A stretch of DNA of 64,000 nucleotides from Sporomusaceae bacterium (lineage in GTDB: Bacteria; Bacillota; Negativicutes; Sporomusales; UBA7701), in the NCBI GenBank assembly GCA_031460455.1, contig JAVKTQ010000001.1:248001-312000 (forward strand). Direction: 5' to 3'. The notes beneath the pieces were generated by a model that did not search any database, was not told where the DNA came from, and was given only the letters and a program-made list of their open reading frames with translations. This document shows positions 15,817 through 25,063 of the stretch, piece by piece (the first letter of the stretch is position 1; every line of letters starts with the position of its first letter). The position numbers and the translations under genes are program-made.

Positions 15817-17119
15817 GGTAATCGTCATCGGCGCCGGCCTGGCCGGCAGCGAGGCCGCCTGGCAGATCGCCGCGGCGGGGGTTGATGTCGAGCTTTACGA
15901 GATGCGCCCCAAGGTGCTGAGCCCGGCCCACCACGGCGGCCTGTTCGCCGAACTGGTGTGCAGCAATTCGCTGCGGGCGGCGGCGATCGAGAACGCCGTC
16001 GGCCTGCTGAAGGAAGAGATGCGGCGCCAGGAGTCGCTGATAATGCGGGCCGCGGACGCCTGCCGCGTCCCGGCCGGCGGCGCGCTGGCCGTCGACCGCG
16101 ACGCTTTCAGCGCTTATGTGACGCGGGCGCTGACCGACCATCCGCGGGTGCGGGTGGTGACCGAGGAGGTGACGGCGCTGCCTGCGGACCGTCCGCTGGT
16201 CGTGGCGAGCGGGCCGCTGACTTCGCCGGCCCTGGCGGCGGCGATCGGCGCGCTGACCGGCGAGGAGTATCTGTATTTCTACGATGCCGCCGCGCCGATC
16301 GTGAGCGGCGATTCGCTCGATATGGACGTGATTTTCCGCGCTTCGCGCTACGGGAAGGGCGACGACGATTATCTCAACTGCCCGCTGACGAAGGAAGAGT
16401 ACGAGGCGTTCTGGCGCGAGCTGACCAATGCCGCTACGGCGCCGGTGAAGGAGTTCGAGAAGACGGTGTTTTTCGAGGGCTGCATGCCGGTGGAGGCGAT
16501 GGCCGCCCGTGGCGTCGACACGCTCCGTTTCGGGCCGCTGAAGCCGGTGGGGTTGCGCGATCCCAGGACGGGCGCGCTGCCTTATGCCGTCGTCCAGCTT
16601 CGCCAGGACAACGCCGCGGCGACGCTCTATAATATGGTGGGCTTCCAGACTCATTTGAAATGGCCGGAGCAGGAGCGGGTTTTCCGCCTGATCCCCGGCC
16701 TGGGGCGCGCCGAGTTCGTCCGCTTCGGGGTGATGCACCGCAACACTTATCTCAATTCGCCGCGCATCCTGGCGCCGACGCTGGCGATGCGGACGGCGCC
16801 CGGCCTGTTTTTCGCCGGCCAGATCACCGGGGTGGAGGGGTATGTGGAATCGGCCGCCGCCGGCCTGGTGGCGGGCACGAACGCCGCCCGCCTGGCGAAG
16901 GGCCTGGAGCCGGTCGTTTTCCCGCCGGCAACCGCGCATGGCGCGTTGTGCCGCTATATCACCACCGCCGACCCGGCGAATTTCCAGCCGATGAACGTCA
17001 ATTTCGGCATTATGCCGCCGCTTGAGGTGCGTATCCGCGACAAAAAGGCGAAGAACAGAACGATCGCCGAGCGGGCTTTGTGCGAATTGAGTGAATTTAT
17101 TGGAATAGTCGGAAAATAA
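15809..17119 (+). CDS. trmFO: Folate- and FAD-dependent tRNA (uracil-54) methyltransferase
   Basis: The product has 436 residues. The N-terminus holds the FAD-binding fingerprint [16 protein letters not shown]. Downstream come [25 protein letters not shown] and LAVDRDAFS. The C-terminal region [19 protein letters not shown] is characteristic of TrmFO and relates it to MnmG. It makes ribothymidine at position 54 of tRNAs using methylene-tetrahydrofolate, which ties it to the folate cluster nearby. ATG 15809 overlaps topA by eight bases. About 100 AT-rich bases with a promoter follow, so the transcript may end or weaken here, although no clear terminator is seen. Confidence 0.96.
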   Translation: MAKVIVIGAGLAGSEAAWQIAAAGVDVELYEMRPKVLSPAHHGGLFAELVCSNSLRAAAIENAVGLLKEEMRRQESLIMRAADACRVPAGGALAVDRDAFSAYVTRALTDHPRVRVVTEEVTALPADRPLVVASGPLTSPALAAAIGALTGEEYLYFYDAAAPIVSGDSLDMDVIFRASRYGKGDDDYLNCPLTKEEYEAFWRELTNAATAPVKEFEKTVFFEGCMPVEAMAARGVDTLRFGPLKPVGLRDPRTGALPYAVVQLRQDNAAATLYNMVGFQTHLKWPEQERVFRLIPGLGRAEFVRFGVMHRNTYLNSPRILAPTLAMRTAPGLFFAGQITGVEGYVESAAAGLVAGTNAARLAKGLEPVVFPPATAHGALCRYITTADPANFQPMNVNFGIMPPLEVRIRDKKAKNRTIAERALCELSEFIGIVGK

Positions 17120-17143
17120 TTTTCAAAAAAACTTGCGGCATTA

Positions 17144-17172
17144 TTGCATAATTCAGACTAGTATGCTACTAT
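17144..17172 (+). promoter_or_regulatory. Candidate promoter for xerC-hslVU-codY
   Basis: TTGCAT (17144-17149) and TACTAT (17167-17172) are 17 bases apart in the AT-rich gap between trmFO and xerC. Confidence 0.5.
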
Positions 17173-17221
17173 AAATTAGTGATTTTTCTTTGCGGAAAAT
17201 CGACAATTAAGCGTGGTAACT

Positions 17222-18127
17222 ATGGAAACAGCAACATTTTACCTGACGGATTTCTTCCGCTATCTCCGGGTGCAGAAGAATGCATCGCCTCATACCGTAA
17301 AAAGCTACCGGGCCGATCTTGACCATTTTCTCGTTTTCGCCGCCGCTAAGCTGGGGATGGACGAAGTACCGCTGGCCGCTGTCACGCCGATTCTGATACG
17401 GGCTTATCTCGCCAACCTCAAGGATGAGGATTACGCACGGCGTTCCATTGCCCGCAAGATGGCTGCACTGCGGTCCTTTTTTCGTCATTTGTGCCGGGAG
17501 GCGATACTGCAGGAGAACCCGTTCAGCGCGGTGAGGACTCCCAAGCTGGAGAAAAAATTGCCGAGTTTCCTCGATCCGGCAGAGATGCTCGCTTTGCTCG
17601 AGCTGCCTGACAAGAGCAGCCTCGGACGCCGCGACGCCGCCATCCTTGAGCTGTTGTACGCGACCGGCATGCGGGTCAGCGAGCTGGCCGGCCTGGCGGT
17701 GCGGGACGTTGATGCTGACAGCGGCTACGCCCTGGTGTACGGCAAGGGGGCGAAGGAGAGGGTGGTGCCGGTGGGCCGCAAGGCGCTGGCCGCCGTCAAG
17801 CTGTATCTCGACCTGGCCCGCCCGCGGCTTTTGGCGGCGGGGCAGCCCCACAACACTCTGTTTGTCAACAGTCGCGGCGGACCGCTTACCGACCGGAGCG
17901 TGCGCCGCGTGGTCGATAAGTATGTGGAGGCGCTGGCGCTTGCCAAGCATGTCAGCCCGCATACCATCCGCCATACATTCGCGACTCATTTACTGAACAA
18001 CGGCGCCGATCTCCGTTCGGTCCAGGAGCTGCTGGGCCACGTCAATCTGTCGACAACCCAGCTTTATACCCATGTTACCAAGGAGAGGCTCAAGTCAGTC
18101 TATTCGCAGGCGCATCCGCGCGCATAG
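17222..18127 (+). CDS. xerC: Tyrosine recombinase XerC
   Basis: The product has about 301 residues. The N-terminal SAM-like domain starts [20 protein letters not shown]. The catalytic domain shows all expected residues: Arg in [12 protein letters not shown], Lys in [10 protein letters not shown], His-x-x-Arg in [14 protein letters not shown], His in [11 protein letters not shown] and Tyr in LYTHV. XerC resolves chromosome dimers at dif with XerD. Gene position between trmFO and hslV is that of codV (xerC) in B. subtilis. The start is uncertain because no good ribosome site is visible; ATG 17222 fits the family, and GTG 17213 is an alternative. hslV follows after eleven bases. Confidence 0.92.
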   Translation: METATFYLTDFFRYLRVQKNASPHTVKSYRADLDHFLVFAAAKLGMDEVPLAAVTPILIRAYLANLKDEDYARRSIARKMAALRSFFRHLCREAILQENPFSAVRTPKLEKKLPSFLDPAEMLALLELPDKSSLGRRDAAILELLYATGMRVSELAGLAVRDVDADSGYALVYGKGAKERVVPVGRKALAAVKLYLDLARPRLLAAGQPHNTLFVNSRGGPLTDRSVRRVVDKYVEALALAKHVSPHTIRHTFATHLLNNGADLRSVQELLGHVNLSTTQLYTHVTKERLKSVYSQAHPRA

Positions 18128-18138
18128 GAGGAATGCCC

Positions 18139-18669
18139 GTGTTTCATGCTACGACCATCGTAGCCGCGCGCCGCGACGGCAAAACGGCCATCGCCGGCGA
18201 CGGCCAGGTTACTTTCGGCCAGAATACCGTCATGAAGCACAACGCCAAGAAGGTCCGCCGCCTTTACCACGGCAAGGTGCTGGCGGGGTTCGCCGGTTCG
18301 GTGGCCGACGCGTTTACGCTGTTTACGAAATTCGAGCAGAAGCTTGAGGAATACAACGGCAACATGATGAGAGCGGCGGTCGAGCTTGCCAAGGAATGGC
18401 GACTGGACCGCGTGCTGCGCCGCCTGGAGGCGCTGCTGATTGTCGCCGATGCCGATAATATGCTGATAATCTCCGGCAATGGCGAGGTCATCGAGCCCGA
18501 CGACGCCGTGACGGCGATCGGTTCGGGAGGGCCTTACGCGTTGGCTGCGGCCCGCGCCCTTATGGCCCACTCGGCCCTGACGGCGCCCGAGGTAGCCCGC
18601 GAGGCACTTGCCATTGCCGCCGATATCTGCGTATATACCAACAACCACATCACGGTGGAAGAATTGTAG
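18139..18669 (+). CDS. hslV: HslV/ClpQ peptidase subunit
   Basis: The product has 176 residues. The mature N-terminal region [20 protein letters not shown] carries the catalytic threonine typical of HslV, followed by [13 protein letters not shown] and [12 protein letters not shown]. The sequence resembles ClpQ of B. subtilis more than E. coli HslV, including the few residues before the active residue. It forms double hexameric rings activated by HslU to degrade proteins. GTG 18139 is preferred: AGGAGGA at 18126-18132 abuts the ATG at 18133 but lies six bases from the GTG. hslU begins 16 bases downstream. Confidence 0.95.
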   Translation: MFHATTIVAARRDGKTAIAGDGQVTFGQNTVMKHNAKKVRRLYHGKVLAGFAGSVADAFTLFTKFEQKLEEYNGNMMRAAVELAKEWRLDRVLRRLEALLIVADADNMLIISGNGEVIEPDDAVTAIGSGGPYALAAARALMAHSALTAPEVAREALAIAADICVYTNNHITVEEL

Positions 18670-18685
18670 AGAAGGGGGGAATATC

Positions 18686-20077
18686 TTGACTGAACTGACG
18701 CCAAGACAGATCGTCGCCGAACTCGACAAGTTCATCGTCGGCCAGCGGCAGGCGAAGAAGTCGGTCGCGGTCGCCCTGCGCAACCGCTGGCGCAGCAAGC
18801 AGCTCTCAGCGGATCTGAAAGAGGAGATTATCCCTAAGAATATATTGATGATCGGCCCTACGGGGGTGGGCAAAACCGAGATCGCCCGCCGGCTGGCCAA
18901 ACTGGTCAACGCGCCGTTTATCAAGGTGGAAGCGACGAAGTTCACGGAGATCGGCTATGTCGGCCGCGATGTGGAGTCGATGGTCCGCGATCTGGTGGAG
19001 ACCGCCATCCGTATGGTGAAGCAGGAGCGAATGGCTGAGGTGGCCGAGAAGGCACGGGAATTGGCCGACGAGCGCATTCTCGATTATTTCCTGCCTGCGG
19101 CGAAGAAGGATACGGCCCGCAATCCGTTCGAGCTGCTTTTTTCCGGCGGTCTCGGTCAGCAGCCGGCCACGCCGGCCGCTCCGGAGGAACCGGCCCCGAA
19201 CACGGCCCGCGACTGGTGGCGCGCCCGCCTTGAACGCGGCGAACTGGAGGAGGAGTTGATCGAGATTACGGTCGAGGACAGCTCACATCCGATGATGGGG
19301 ATGTTCGCCGGCACGGGCGCGGAAGAAATGGGCATAAATATTCAGGATATGCTGGGAAATCTAATGCCCAAAAAGCAAAAACGGCGCAAGGTAACGGTTT
19401 CCGTAGCCCGCAAGATATTTACCCACGAGGAAGCCCAGAAGCTCATCGATATGGATGAGGTTAACGCTTCGGCGGTGACGCTGGCGGAAAACTACGGGAT
19501 AATTTTCCTCGACGAGATCGACAAGATCGCCGGCCGCGGCAAAAGCGCCGGTCCCGATGTTTCCCGCGAGGGGGTGCAGCGGGATATCCTGCCGATCGTG
19601 GAAGGGTCGACGGTGGTAACAAAATACGGGCCGGTGAAGACCGACCATGTTCTCTTCATCGCCGCCGGCGCCTTCCATATTTCCAAGCCTTCCGATCTCA
19701 TCCCGGAGCTGCAGGGCAGGTTCCCGATAAGGGTGGAACTGGCCAGCCTTTCGAAGGAGGATCTCAAGCAGATCCTGACCGAACCGGCCAACGCGCTGCT
19801 CAAACAATACACTTCTTTACTGGCGACGGAAGGGATTGCCATCGACTTTGGCGAAGATGCTATCGATGAGCTTGCCGAGATCGCCTGCAAGGTGAACGCC
19901 CAGACGGAGAATATCGGCGCGCGGCGGCTGCACACTATCCTGGAGAAGCTGCTCGAGGATCTGGCCTTCGAAGCCCCCGATATCGCCGCCGGCAAGGTGC
20001 TAATCGACCGCGCTTATGTGAAAGGCAAGCTGGATGCGATTGTCGTCAATCAAGATTTGAGCCAGTTTATTCTTTAG
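18686..20077 (+). CDS. hslU: HslU/ClpY unfoldase ATPase
   Basis: The product has 463 residues. It starts [18 protein letters not shown] and has Walker [18 protein letters not shown] near residue 57. The HslU-specific intermediate domain spans about 110-245. Walker [13 protein letters not shown] follows, and the C-terminus ends [10 protein letters not shown], the tail that docks into HslV. It unfolds substrates and feeds them to the peptidase. The start is TTG 18686 after the run GGGGGGA; the in-frame upstream region is the end of hslV and is not part of it. codY follows after about 100 bases. Confidence 0.96.
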   Translation: MTELTPRQIVAELDKFIVGQRQAKKSVAVALRNRWRSKQLSADLKEEIIPKNILMIGPTGVGKTEIARRLAKLVNAPFIKVEATKFTEIGYVGRDVESMVRDLVETAIRMVKQERMAEVAEKARELADERILDYFLPAAKKDTARNPFELLFSGGLGQQPATPAAPEEPAPNTARDWWRARLERGELEEELIEITVEDSSHPMMGMFAGTGAEEMGINIQDMLGNLMPKKQKRRKVTVSVARKIFTHEEAQKLIDMDEVNASAVTLAENYGIIFLDEIDKIAGRGKSAGPDVSREGVQRDILPIVEGSTVVTKYGPVKTDHVLFIAAGAFHISKPSDLIPELQGRFPIRVELASLSKEDLKQILTEPANALLKQYTSLLATEGIAIDFGEDAIDELAEIACKVNAQTENIGARRLHTILEKLLEDLAFEAPDIAAGKVLIDRAYVKGKLDAIVVNQDLSQFIL

Positions 20078-20101
20078 GGGAGAGATACAACCGAGAATTA
20101 A

Positions 20102-20135
20102 GGCTGGTTTAAAAGCTCCAGACTATTAAACAGCC
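20102..20135 (+). promoter_or_regulatory. Imperfect inverted repeat upstream of codY
   Basis: GGCT-G-GTTTAA (20102-20112) pairs with TTAAAC-AGCC (20126-20135), ten pairs with a single bulge. A further short repeat (CTAGA 20138-20142 with TCTAG 20151-20155) follows directly before the codY ribosome site. This could be a regulatory leader or operator; no T tract supports termination. Confidence 0.35.
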
Positions 20136-20176
20136 GACTAGAGAAAAAAGTCTAGCGAAAGGCAGGATTGATCACA

Positions 20177-20953
20177 GTGTCGTCAATGTTGGACCGTACC
20201 CGGAAAATTAATCGTTTGCTGCAAAAATCCGACAAAGTCAAATATGAAGAGATTTCTTCTGTTCTGAGCCAGGTTATGAGTTCGAATGTGTATATCGTCA
20301 GCAGGGAAGGCGCAGTGCTGGGCTTCGCGCTCATCGACCAGTTCGAGTGCGAGATCATGAGGGAGCGGGTTTTGTCCAAAGGGCTGTTCCCCGACCGGTA
20401 TGTGGAGTTTTTGCTCAAGATCCAGGAGACTTCGCCCAACCTGCGTCTGGAGAACGGGTTGTGCGCTTTTGCCGAGAATACGAGCTGCATCGCCAATGAC
20501 AAGTTTACGACGATCATCCCCATCCACGGCGGCGGCGAGCGCATCGGTACGCTTATTGTCGCCAAGTTCGACCGGGAGTTTAACGATGACGATCTTATCC
20601 TGGCCGAGTACGGCGCGACGGTCGTCGGGATGGAGATTCTCCGCGACCGCAGCGAGAAGATCGAGGAGGAGGCCCGCAAGAAGGCGACGGTGCAGGTTGC
20701 GCTGGGCACGCTGTCGTATTCGGAGCTGGAGGCCGTGATGCATATCCTCGGCGAGCTGGAGGGCAACGAGGGCCTGCTGGTGGCGAGCAAGATCGCCGAC
20801 CGCGTGGGCATAACCCGCTCGGTGATCGTGAACGCGCTCAGGAAGTTCGAGAGCGCGGGCGTGATCGAGTCGAAGTCGCTGGGGATGAAGGGCACGTATA
20901 TCAAGGTGCTGAACGAGCGCCTGCTCGATGAGCTGAAGAAGCTGAAGAAGTAG
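20177..20953 (+). CDS. codY: Global nutritional regulator CodY
   Basis: The product has about 258 residues. The N-terminal GAF domain senses branched-chain amino acids and includes [15 protein letters not shown] and [19 protein letters not shown]. The linker [21 protein letters not shown] is nearly identical to the Bacillus protein. The winged helix-turn-helix [21 protein letters not shown] binds DNA. CodY represses stationary-phase, amino-acid and motility genes when GTP and isoleucine, leucine and valine are abundant. The hslVU-codY-flgB order is the same as in B. subtilis, where CodY acts on flagellar promoters. GTG 20177 is preferred (AGGA nine bases ahead); TTG 20168 is an alternative. 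Confidence 0.96.
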   Translation: MSSMLDRTRKINRLLQKSDKVKYEEISSVLSQVMSSNVYIVSREGAVLGFALIDQFECEIMRERVLSKGLFPDRYVEFLLKIQETSPNLRLENGLCAFAENTSCIANDKFTTIIPIHGGGERIGTLIVAKFDREFNDDDLILAEYGATVVGMEILRDRSEKIEEEARKKATVQVALGTLSYSELEAVMHILGELEGNEGLLVASKIADRVGITRSVIVNALRKFESAGVIESKSLGMKGTYIKVLNERLLDELKKLKK

Positions 20954-20956
20954 GGG

Positions 20957-20983
20957 AGGCCCGCCAAACGGCGGGCCTTTTTA
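20957..20983 (+). terminator. Intrinsic terminator of the codY transcript
   Basis: AGGCCCGCC (20957-20965) pairs with GGCGGGCCT (20970-20978) around AAAC and is followed by a T run. It separates the housekeeping block from the flagellar operon. Confidence 0.93.
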
Positions 20984-21148
20984 TGTGCCTGCGCGCTTAA
21001 TATATCAGGGCTTTGCGACGAATTATATGGTGACGGTCGGGCAAGAGGTAGGAGGTTTTCGCGCTTTGCCAGGTTTTTCCCCTCGGCCGTAAGACTGTTG
21101 CAGTTGTCGGATTATGGCGGTTGACGGGTAGTTATTGACGAATTTCAT

Positions 21149-21186
21149 AAATTTACATGGAAATTTAATCGTTTAAGCGACATAAT
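21149..21186 (+). promoter_or_regulatory. Candidate flagellar operon control region with AT-rich dyad
   Basis: Between the codY terminator and flgB there are about 300 non-coding bases. A weak promoter, TGGAAA (21158-21163) and CATAAT (21181-21186) with 17-base spacing, overlaps the dyad AAATTT-ACATGG-AAATTT (21149-21166). The dyad only partly resembles the CodY box consensus AATTTTCWGAAAATT (about ten of fifteen). TTGACGAA at 21135-21142 is one base from a Spo0A box. No sigma-28 promoter was recognised. The rest of the gap holds nothing I can name. Confidence 0.35.
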
Positions 21187-21283
21187 AGCGTTATTTGTGA
21201 AAGGATTTTCCTGAATTATGTAGAATGATGCAAAAGATATAGTATTTTTGTCTTCATTTTTGACTGTATTGGGGGGCTATCTT

Positions 21284-21691
21284 GTGGTTAAATCGATTTT
21301 ATCGTCACCTCAGGAGTCGGTCCTTGAGCAGGCGCTGGGGGCGGCCGCCCTGCGGCATAAGGTTATCGCGAACAATATCGCCAATGTGAATACACCCGGG
21401 TTCAAAAAGAGCGATGTGGTGTTCGAGGAAAAGCTGGCCGAGGCGATGTCGGGCAAGAAGGCTAATATGACCCGCACTCATGCCAAGCATCTGCCCGGAC
21501 GCCAGGGCGACGTTTTTTCGCCGTCGGTGGTGACGGATACGAAGACTTCGCTGCGGACGGACGGCAATAATGTCGATATCGACGCCGAGATGGCGAATGT
21601 GGCCAAGAACACGATTTATTACAACGCGGTGGCCCAGCAGCTTGGCGGTTATTTTTCGAATCTGAAGTCGGCGATTAGAGGAGGCAATTAA
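21284..21691 (+). CDS. flgB: Flagellar proximal rod protein FlgB
   Basis: The product has 135 residues, the family's size. It contains the rod/hook signature LRHKVIANNIANVNTPGFKK near the N-terminus and the conserved ending IDAEMANVAKNTIYYNAVAQQLG. FlgB forms the lower part of the rod that joins the MS ring to the drive shaft and is exported by the flagellar type III system. The start is GTG 21284, seven bases after GGGGGG at 21271-21276; the longer frame upstream is unlikely. It is the first gene of the flagellar/chemotaxis run and ends two bases before flgC. Confidence 0.95.
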   Translation: MVKSILSSPQESVLEQALGAAALRHKVIANNIANVNTPGFKKSDVVFEEKLAEAMSGKKANMTRTHAKHLPGRQGDVFSPSVVTDTKTSLRTDGNNVDIDAEMANVAKNTIYYNAVAQQLGGYFSNLKSAIRGGN

Positions 21692-21693
21692 CG

Positions 21694-22128
21694 ATGGGGA
21701 TGTTCGGGGCTATTGACGCCGCGGCGTCAGGGATGACGGCCGAACGCCTGCGCATGGATGTTATCGCCAATAATCTCGCCAATGTCAATTCGACGAGGAC
21801 GGCGGAGGGCGGCCCTTATCGCCGCCAGATGGCGGTGTTCGCCCCCCGGTCCGGCGGTTCGACCTTCGGACAGATGCTGGCCGCGAGTTTCGATGGCGGC
21901 GCCGGGGTGCGGGTGGTGGGTATTGTGAAGGATAGTTCGCCGTTTAAGATGGTGTTCGATCCTAAGCATCCCGACGCCAACGCCGACGGGTATGTGTCGA
22001 TGCCGAATGTGAATGTGGTGGCGGAGATGGTGGATATGATGACCGCCACCAGGGCGTATGAGGCGAATGTGACGGCGGTGAACGCCGCTAAGGGGATGGC
22101 TACGAAGGCTTTGGAAATTGGCCGCTAG
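21694..22128 (+). CDS. flgC: Flagellar proximal rod protein FlgC
   Basis: The product has 144 residues. The N-terminal signature AASGMTAERLRMDVIANNLANVNST marks the rod/hook family, and NVVAEMVDMMTATRAYEANVTA near the end is specific to FlgC. The conserved heptad ends form the coiled core of the rod. It starts at ATG 21694 after AGAGGAGG and lies two bases after flgB, with fliE following. No distal rod genes (flgF, flgG) are found in this window. Confidence 0.96.
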   Translation: MGMFGAIDAAASGMTAERLRMDVIANNLANVNSTRTAEGGPYRRQMAVFAPRSGGSTFGQMLAASFDGGAGVRVVGIVKDSSPFKMVFDPKHPDANADGYVSMPNVNVVAEMVDMMTATRAYEANVTAVNAAKGMATKALEIGR

Positions 22129-22145
22129 GCTAAGGAGGATTGTGT

Positions 22146-22448
22146 ATGCGCATTGATCCGATTGCCCTTACGCCCGCAGGCGCTGCCCGTACCGCCGCCG
22201 GCGCGTCGCCGGCAGCCGCGGAGGGCGGCAAGAGTTTTGGCCAGATCCTCGCCGATAGCCTTGGCGAGGTGAATAAGCTGCAGCTGGACGCCCAGCAGGC
22301 GTCGCTGAATCTGGCCGCCGGCAAGATCCAGGATGTTTCCGAGGTTGTAATCGCTACGGAGAAGGCGACGATTGCTTTGCAGCTTACGATGCAGGTGCGA
22401 AACAAGGTTGTCGAGGCTTATCAGGAAATGATGCGGATGCAGGTATAA
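22146..22448 (+). CDS. fliE: Flagellar MS-ring/rod junction protein FliE
   Basis: The product has 100 residues. After an alanine-rich N-terminus comes the typical FliE core KSFGQILADSLGEVNKLQLDAQ and the C-terminal helix VVIATEKATIALQLTMQVRNK, ending VEAYQEMMRMQV. FliE is the first exported component and anchors the rod to the MS ring. ATG 22146 lies seven bases after AGGAGG; a TTG at 22140 is too close to the site. It lies between flgC and fliF, as in other Firmicutes. Confidence 0.95.
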   Translation: MRIDPIALTPAGAARTAAGASPAAAEGGKSFGQILADSLGEVNKLQLDAQQASLNLAAGKIQDVSEVVIATEKATIALQLTMQVRNKVVEAYQEMMRMQV

Positions 22449-22498
22449 ATGCCGGGCGTTAGCCTCGGTCCTTATTTGTCACTTGGAGAGGTGGAGCC

Positions 22499-24037
22499 AT
22501 GGCCGACTGGAAGGAGCAGGCATTAAGCCTCTGGCAGAATATCGGCAAACGGGAACGGTATATGATTATCGGGGCGGCGGTGCTACTGTTCGTGGCCATT
22601 ATCGGCTGGAGCGTGTGGTGGGGCGGCCGGCCTGAGAATGTGCCGCTGTTTACCGGGATGGATGCCAAGGATGCCGGCGAGGTTGCCGCGAAGCTGAAGG
22701 AGCTGAAGATTCCGTACGAGATCGGCAACAACGGTACGGCTATCTTGGTGTCGTCGAAGGATGTTTACCGCGTGCGCCTCGATTTGGCTAGCCAGGGGTT
22801 GCCGCGCGGTTATAAGGGTTTTGAGATTTTCGACCAGAATAAGTTTGGCGCGACGGAGTTTCAGAATAAGGTTTATTATCTGCAGGCGCTCCAGGGGGAG
22901 CTGACCCGCACGATCGAGCAGATGGCCGAGGTGGAGAAGGCCAGGGTACATATCGTGCTGCCGGAGGACAGCCTGTATAAGCGCAACGAGAAGCCGGCGA
23001 CGGCGTCGATTATGCTGAAGCTGCGCCCTTCCGCCCAGCTTACGCGCGAGCAGGTGAAGGGGATCGTGAATCTTGTGGCCCACAGTATCCAGAGCCTCAA
23101 GCCCGAGAATGTGACGGTTGTGGACAGTTTCGCCCGCGTGCTGAACGATCAGCCCGAGTCGCAGCAGTTGCCGACCGCCGCTTCCCTGACTCAGTTGGAG
23201 ATGACGAAGAAGGTGCAGGATAATCTGCAGAAGAGCGTGCAGTCGCTGCTGGAGCAGGTGCTTGGCCCGAATAAGACGGCTGTGCGGGTGAGCGTGGAGC
23301 TGAATTTCGATTTGCGGACGGTGGACCGCCAGGTGTTCGAGCCGGTGGTGGACGATAAGGGGATTATCAGGAGTTCGCAGGATGTGAACGAGAGTTTCAA
23401 GGGCACGAGTCCCCAGCAGGGCGGGGTGCCCGGGACGACGACGAATATTCCCGGTTATGTGACGACCAATCAGGGTCAGTCGCAGTATGAGAAGAAGGAA
23501 TCAACCCGCAATTATGAGATTAATGAGCTTAAAGAGAAGACTGTCGTAGCTCCCGGCTCGATCCGCCGCCTGGCGGTGTCGGTGCTGGTGGATGCGAATG
23601 TGAATAATGCCCAGCGGGAGAGCATCCTGAAGGCGGTGTCGTCGGCTGTGGGCTATAATGCCGGCCGCGGCGACGTTATTTCGGTGGAGAGCATCCCGTT
23701 CAGCACCGAGCTGGCCGACCGCCAGAAGCGCGAGGAGCAGGAACTGGCGGAGCAGCAGAAGCAGGCTTTGTATATGAAGATCGCGGTGGCGGTGGTGGCG
23801 CTGCTGGCCGTGCTGTATGTGGTGCGCACGTTCCTGCGCAAGCGTCAGCCGGAGGAGCCTGAGTTTATGGAGATTCCTGTGCAGTCGCCGGCCCATATTA
23901 TGGAGGCGGCCGCCGCGAAGGAGCTTTCGCCGCAGGAGAAGGAACGCGCCGCGCAACGGGAGGCTATCGCGAAGATGGCCAAGGCGAAACCGGAAGAGGT
24001 TGCCCAGCTTGTCAAGGCTTGGATTAATGAGGAGTAG
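22499..24037 (+). CDS. fliF: Flagellar MS-ring protein FliF
   Basis: The product has 512 residues. One membrane helix lies at about 23-42 (MIIGAAVLLFVAIIGWSVWW) and another near 425-445, with the ring-building region between them. Family motifs include VPLFTGMDAKDAGEVAAKL, AQLTREQVKGIVNLVAHS and VDSFARVLN. The cytoplasmic tail ending KPEEVAQLVKAWINEE is the FliG-binding segment. FliF is the membrane base on which the C ring and export gate assemble. It is of normal length, with an ATG at 22499 after GGAGAGGTGGAG. fliG follows 15 bases later. Confidence 0.97.
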   Translation: MADWKEQALSLWQNIGKRERYMIIGAAVLLFVAIIGWSVWWGGRPENVPLFTGMDAKDAGEVAAKLKELKIPYEIGNNGTAILVSSKDVYRVRLDLASQGLPRGYKGFEIFDQNKFGATEFQNKVYYLQALQGELTRTIEQMAEVEKARVHIVLPEDSLYKRNEKPATASIMLKLRPSAQLTREQVKGIVNLVAHSIQSLKPENVTVVDSFARVLNDQPESQQLPTAASLTQLEMTKKVQDNLQKSVQSLLEQVLGPNKTAVRVSVELNFDLRTVDRQVFEPVVDDKGIIRSSQDVNESFKGTSPQQGGVPGTTTNIPGYVTTNQGQSQYEKKESTRNYEINELKEKTVVAPGSIRRLAVSVLVDANVNNAQRESILKAVSSAVGYNAGRGDVISVESIPFSTELADRQKREEQELAEQQKQALYMKIAVAVVALLAVLYVVRTFLRKRQPEEPEFMEIPVQSPAHIMEAAAAKELSPQEKERAAQREAIAKMAKAKPEEVAQLVKAWINEE

Positions 24038-24052
24038 GCAGGAGGGTAAGGG

Positions 24053-25063
24053 ATGTATCAGCCCTCAGATATGAACGGCAAGCAGAAGGCGGCGATTTTG
24101 CTCATCTCCCTCGGGCCGGATGTGGCGTCTCAGGTTTTCAAGCACCTGAAGGAAGAGGAGATCGAGAAGCTGACGCTGGAGATCGCCAACCAGCGCAAGG
24201 TGACGCAGGAGAGCAAGGATAAGGTGCTGGTGGAGTTCCATCAGATGGCGCTTGCCAAGGAGTATATTTCGAGCGGCGGTATCGATTACGCCCGCGAGAT
24301 TATCGAGAAGGCCCTCGGCCAGGAGAAGGCGATGATGATTATCAACCGCCTGACTTCAAGCCTCCAGATCAGGCCGTTCGATTTCGCCCGCAAGACCGAT
24401 CCTTCCCAGTTGCTGAATTTCATCCAGAACGAGCATCCCCAGACGATCGCCCTGATTATGGCTTATTTGCAGCCTGAGCAGGCGGGGACGATTTTGTCGG
24501 CGCTGCCGCCCGACCGGCAGGTGGATGTGGCGAAGCGGATCGCGCTGATGGACAGGACGTCGCCCGATGTGATCAAGGATGTTGAGCGTATCCTGGAGCG
24601 CAAGTTGTCGTCGCTGGTGACGCAGGATTTTACGGCCGCCGGCGGTGTGGACGCGATCGTCGAGGTGCTGAACCGGGTGGACCGGACGACGGAGCGGACG
24701 ATTATCGAGAATTTGGAGATTCAGAACCCGGAGCTGGCGGAAGAGATCAAGAAGCGGATGTTCGTGTTCGAGGATATCGTGCTGCTGGACGACCGTTCGC
24801 TGCAGCTGGTGCTGCGCGAGATCGATTCCAAGGATTTGGCGCTGGCGCTCAAGGCTTCGTCGAGCGAGGTCGCCGAAAAGGTGTACAAGAATATGTCGAA
24901 ACGCGCCGCCGAGATGCTGCGCGAGGAGATCCAGTATATGGGCCCGGTGCGCATCCGCGATGTGGAAGAGGCGCAGCAGAAGGTTGTCAATGTTATCCGT
25001 CGTCTCGAGGAGTCGGGTGAGATTATTGTTTCCCGCGGTAAAGGAGACGAGATAATTGTCTAG
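24053..25063 (+). CDS. fliG: Flagellar motor switch protein FliG
   Basis: The product has 336 residues in three armadillo-like domains. The N-terminal part (NGKQKAAILLISLGPDVASQVFKHL) binds FliF. The middle has the EHPQTIALIMAYL motif that binds FliM. The C-terminal charged torque helix is KDLALALKASSSEVAEKVYKN. It converts stator ion flow into rotation. The length matches the family. ATG 24053 is preceded by AGGAGG. The 3' end overlaps fliH by eight bases. Confidence 0.97.
   Translation: MYQPSDMNGKQKAAILLISLGPDVASQVFKHLKEEEIEKLTLEIANQRKVTQESKDKVLVEFHQMALAKEYISSGGIDYAREIIEKALGQEKAMMIINRLTSSLQIRPFDFARKTDPSQLLNFIQNEHPQTIALIMAYLQPEQAGTILSALPPDRQVDVAKRIALMDRTSPDVIKDVERILERKLSSLVTQDFTAAGGVDAIVEVLNRVDRTTERTIIENLEIQNPELAEEIKKRMFVFEDIVLLDDRSLQLVLREIDSKDLALALKASSSEVAEKVYKNMSKRAAEMLREEIQYMGPVRIRDVEEAQQKVVNVIRRLEESGEIIVSRGKGDEIIV

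Noticed and set aside
14044-15828. 594-codon minus-strand frame opposite topA
   Set aside because: It is a shadow frame caused by GC-rich third positions; topA on the plus strand has all its motifs intact.
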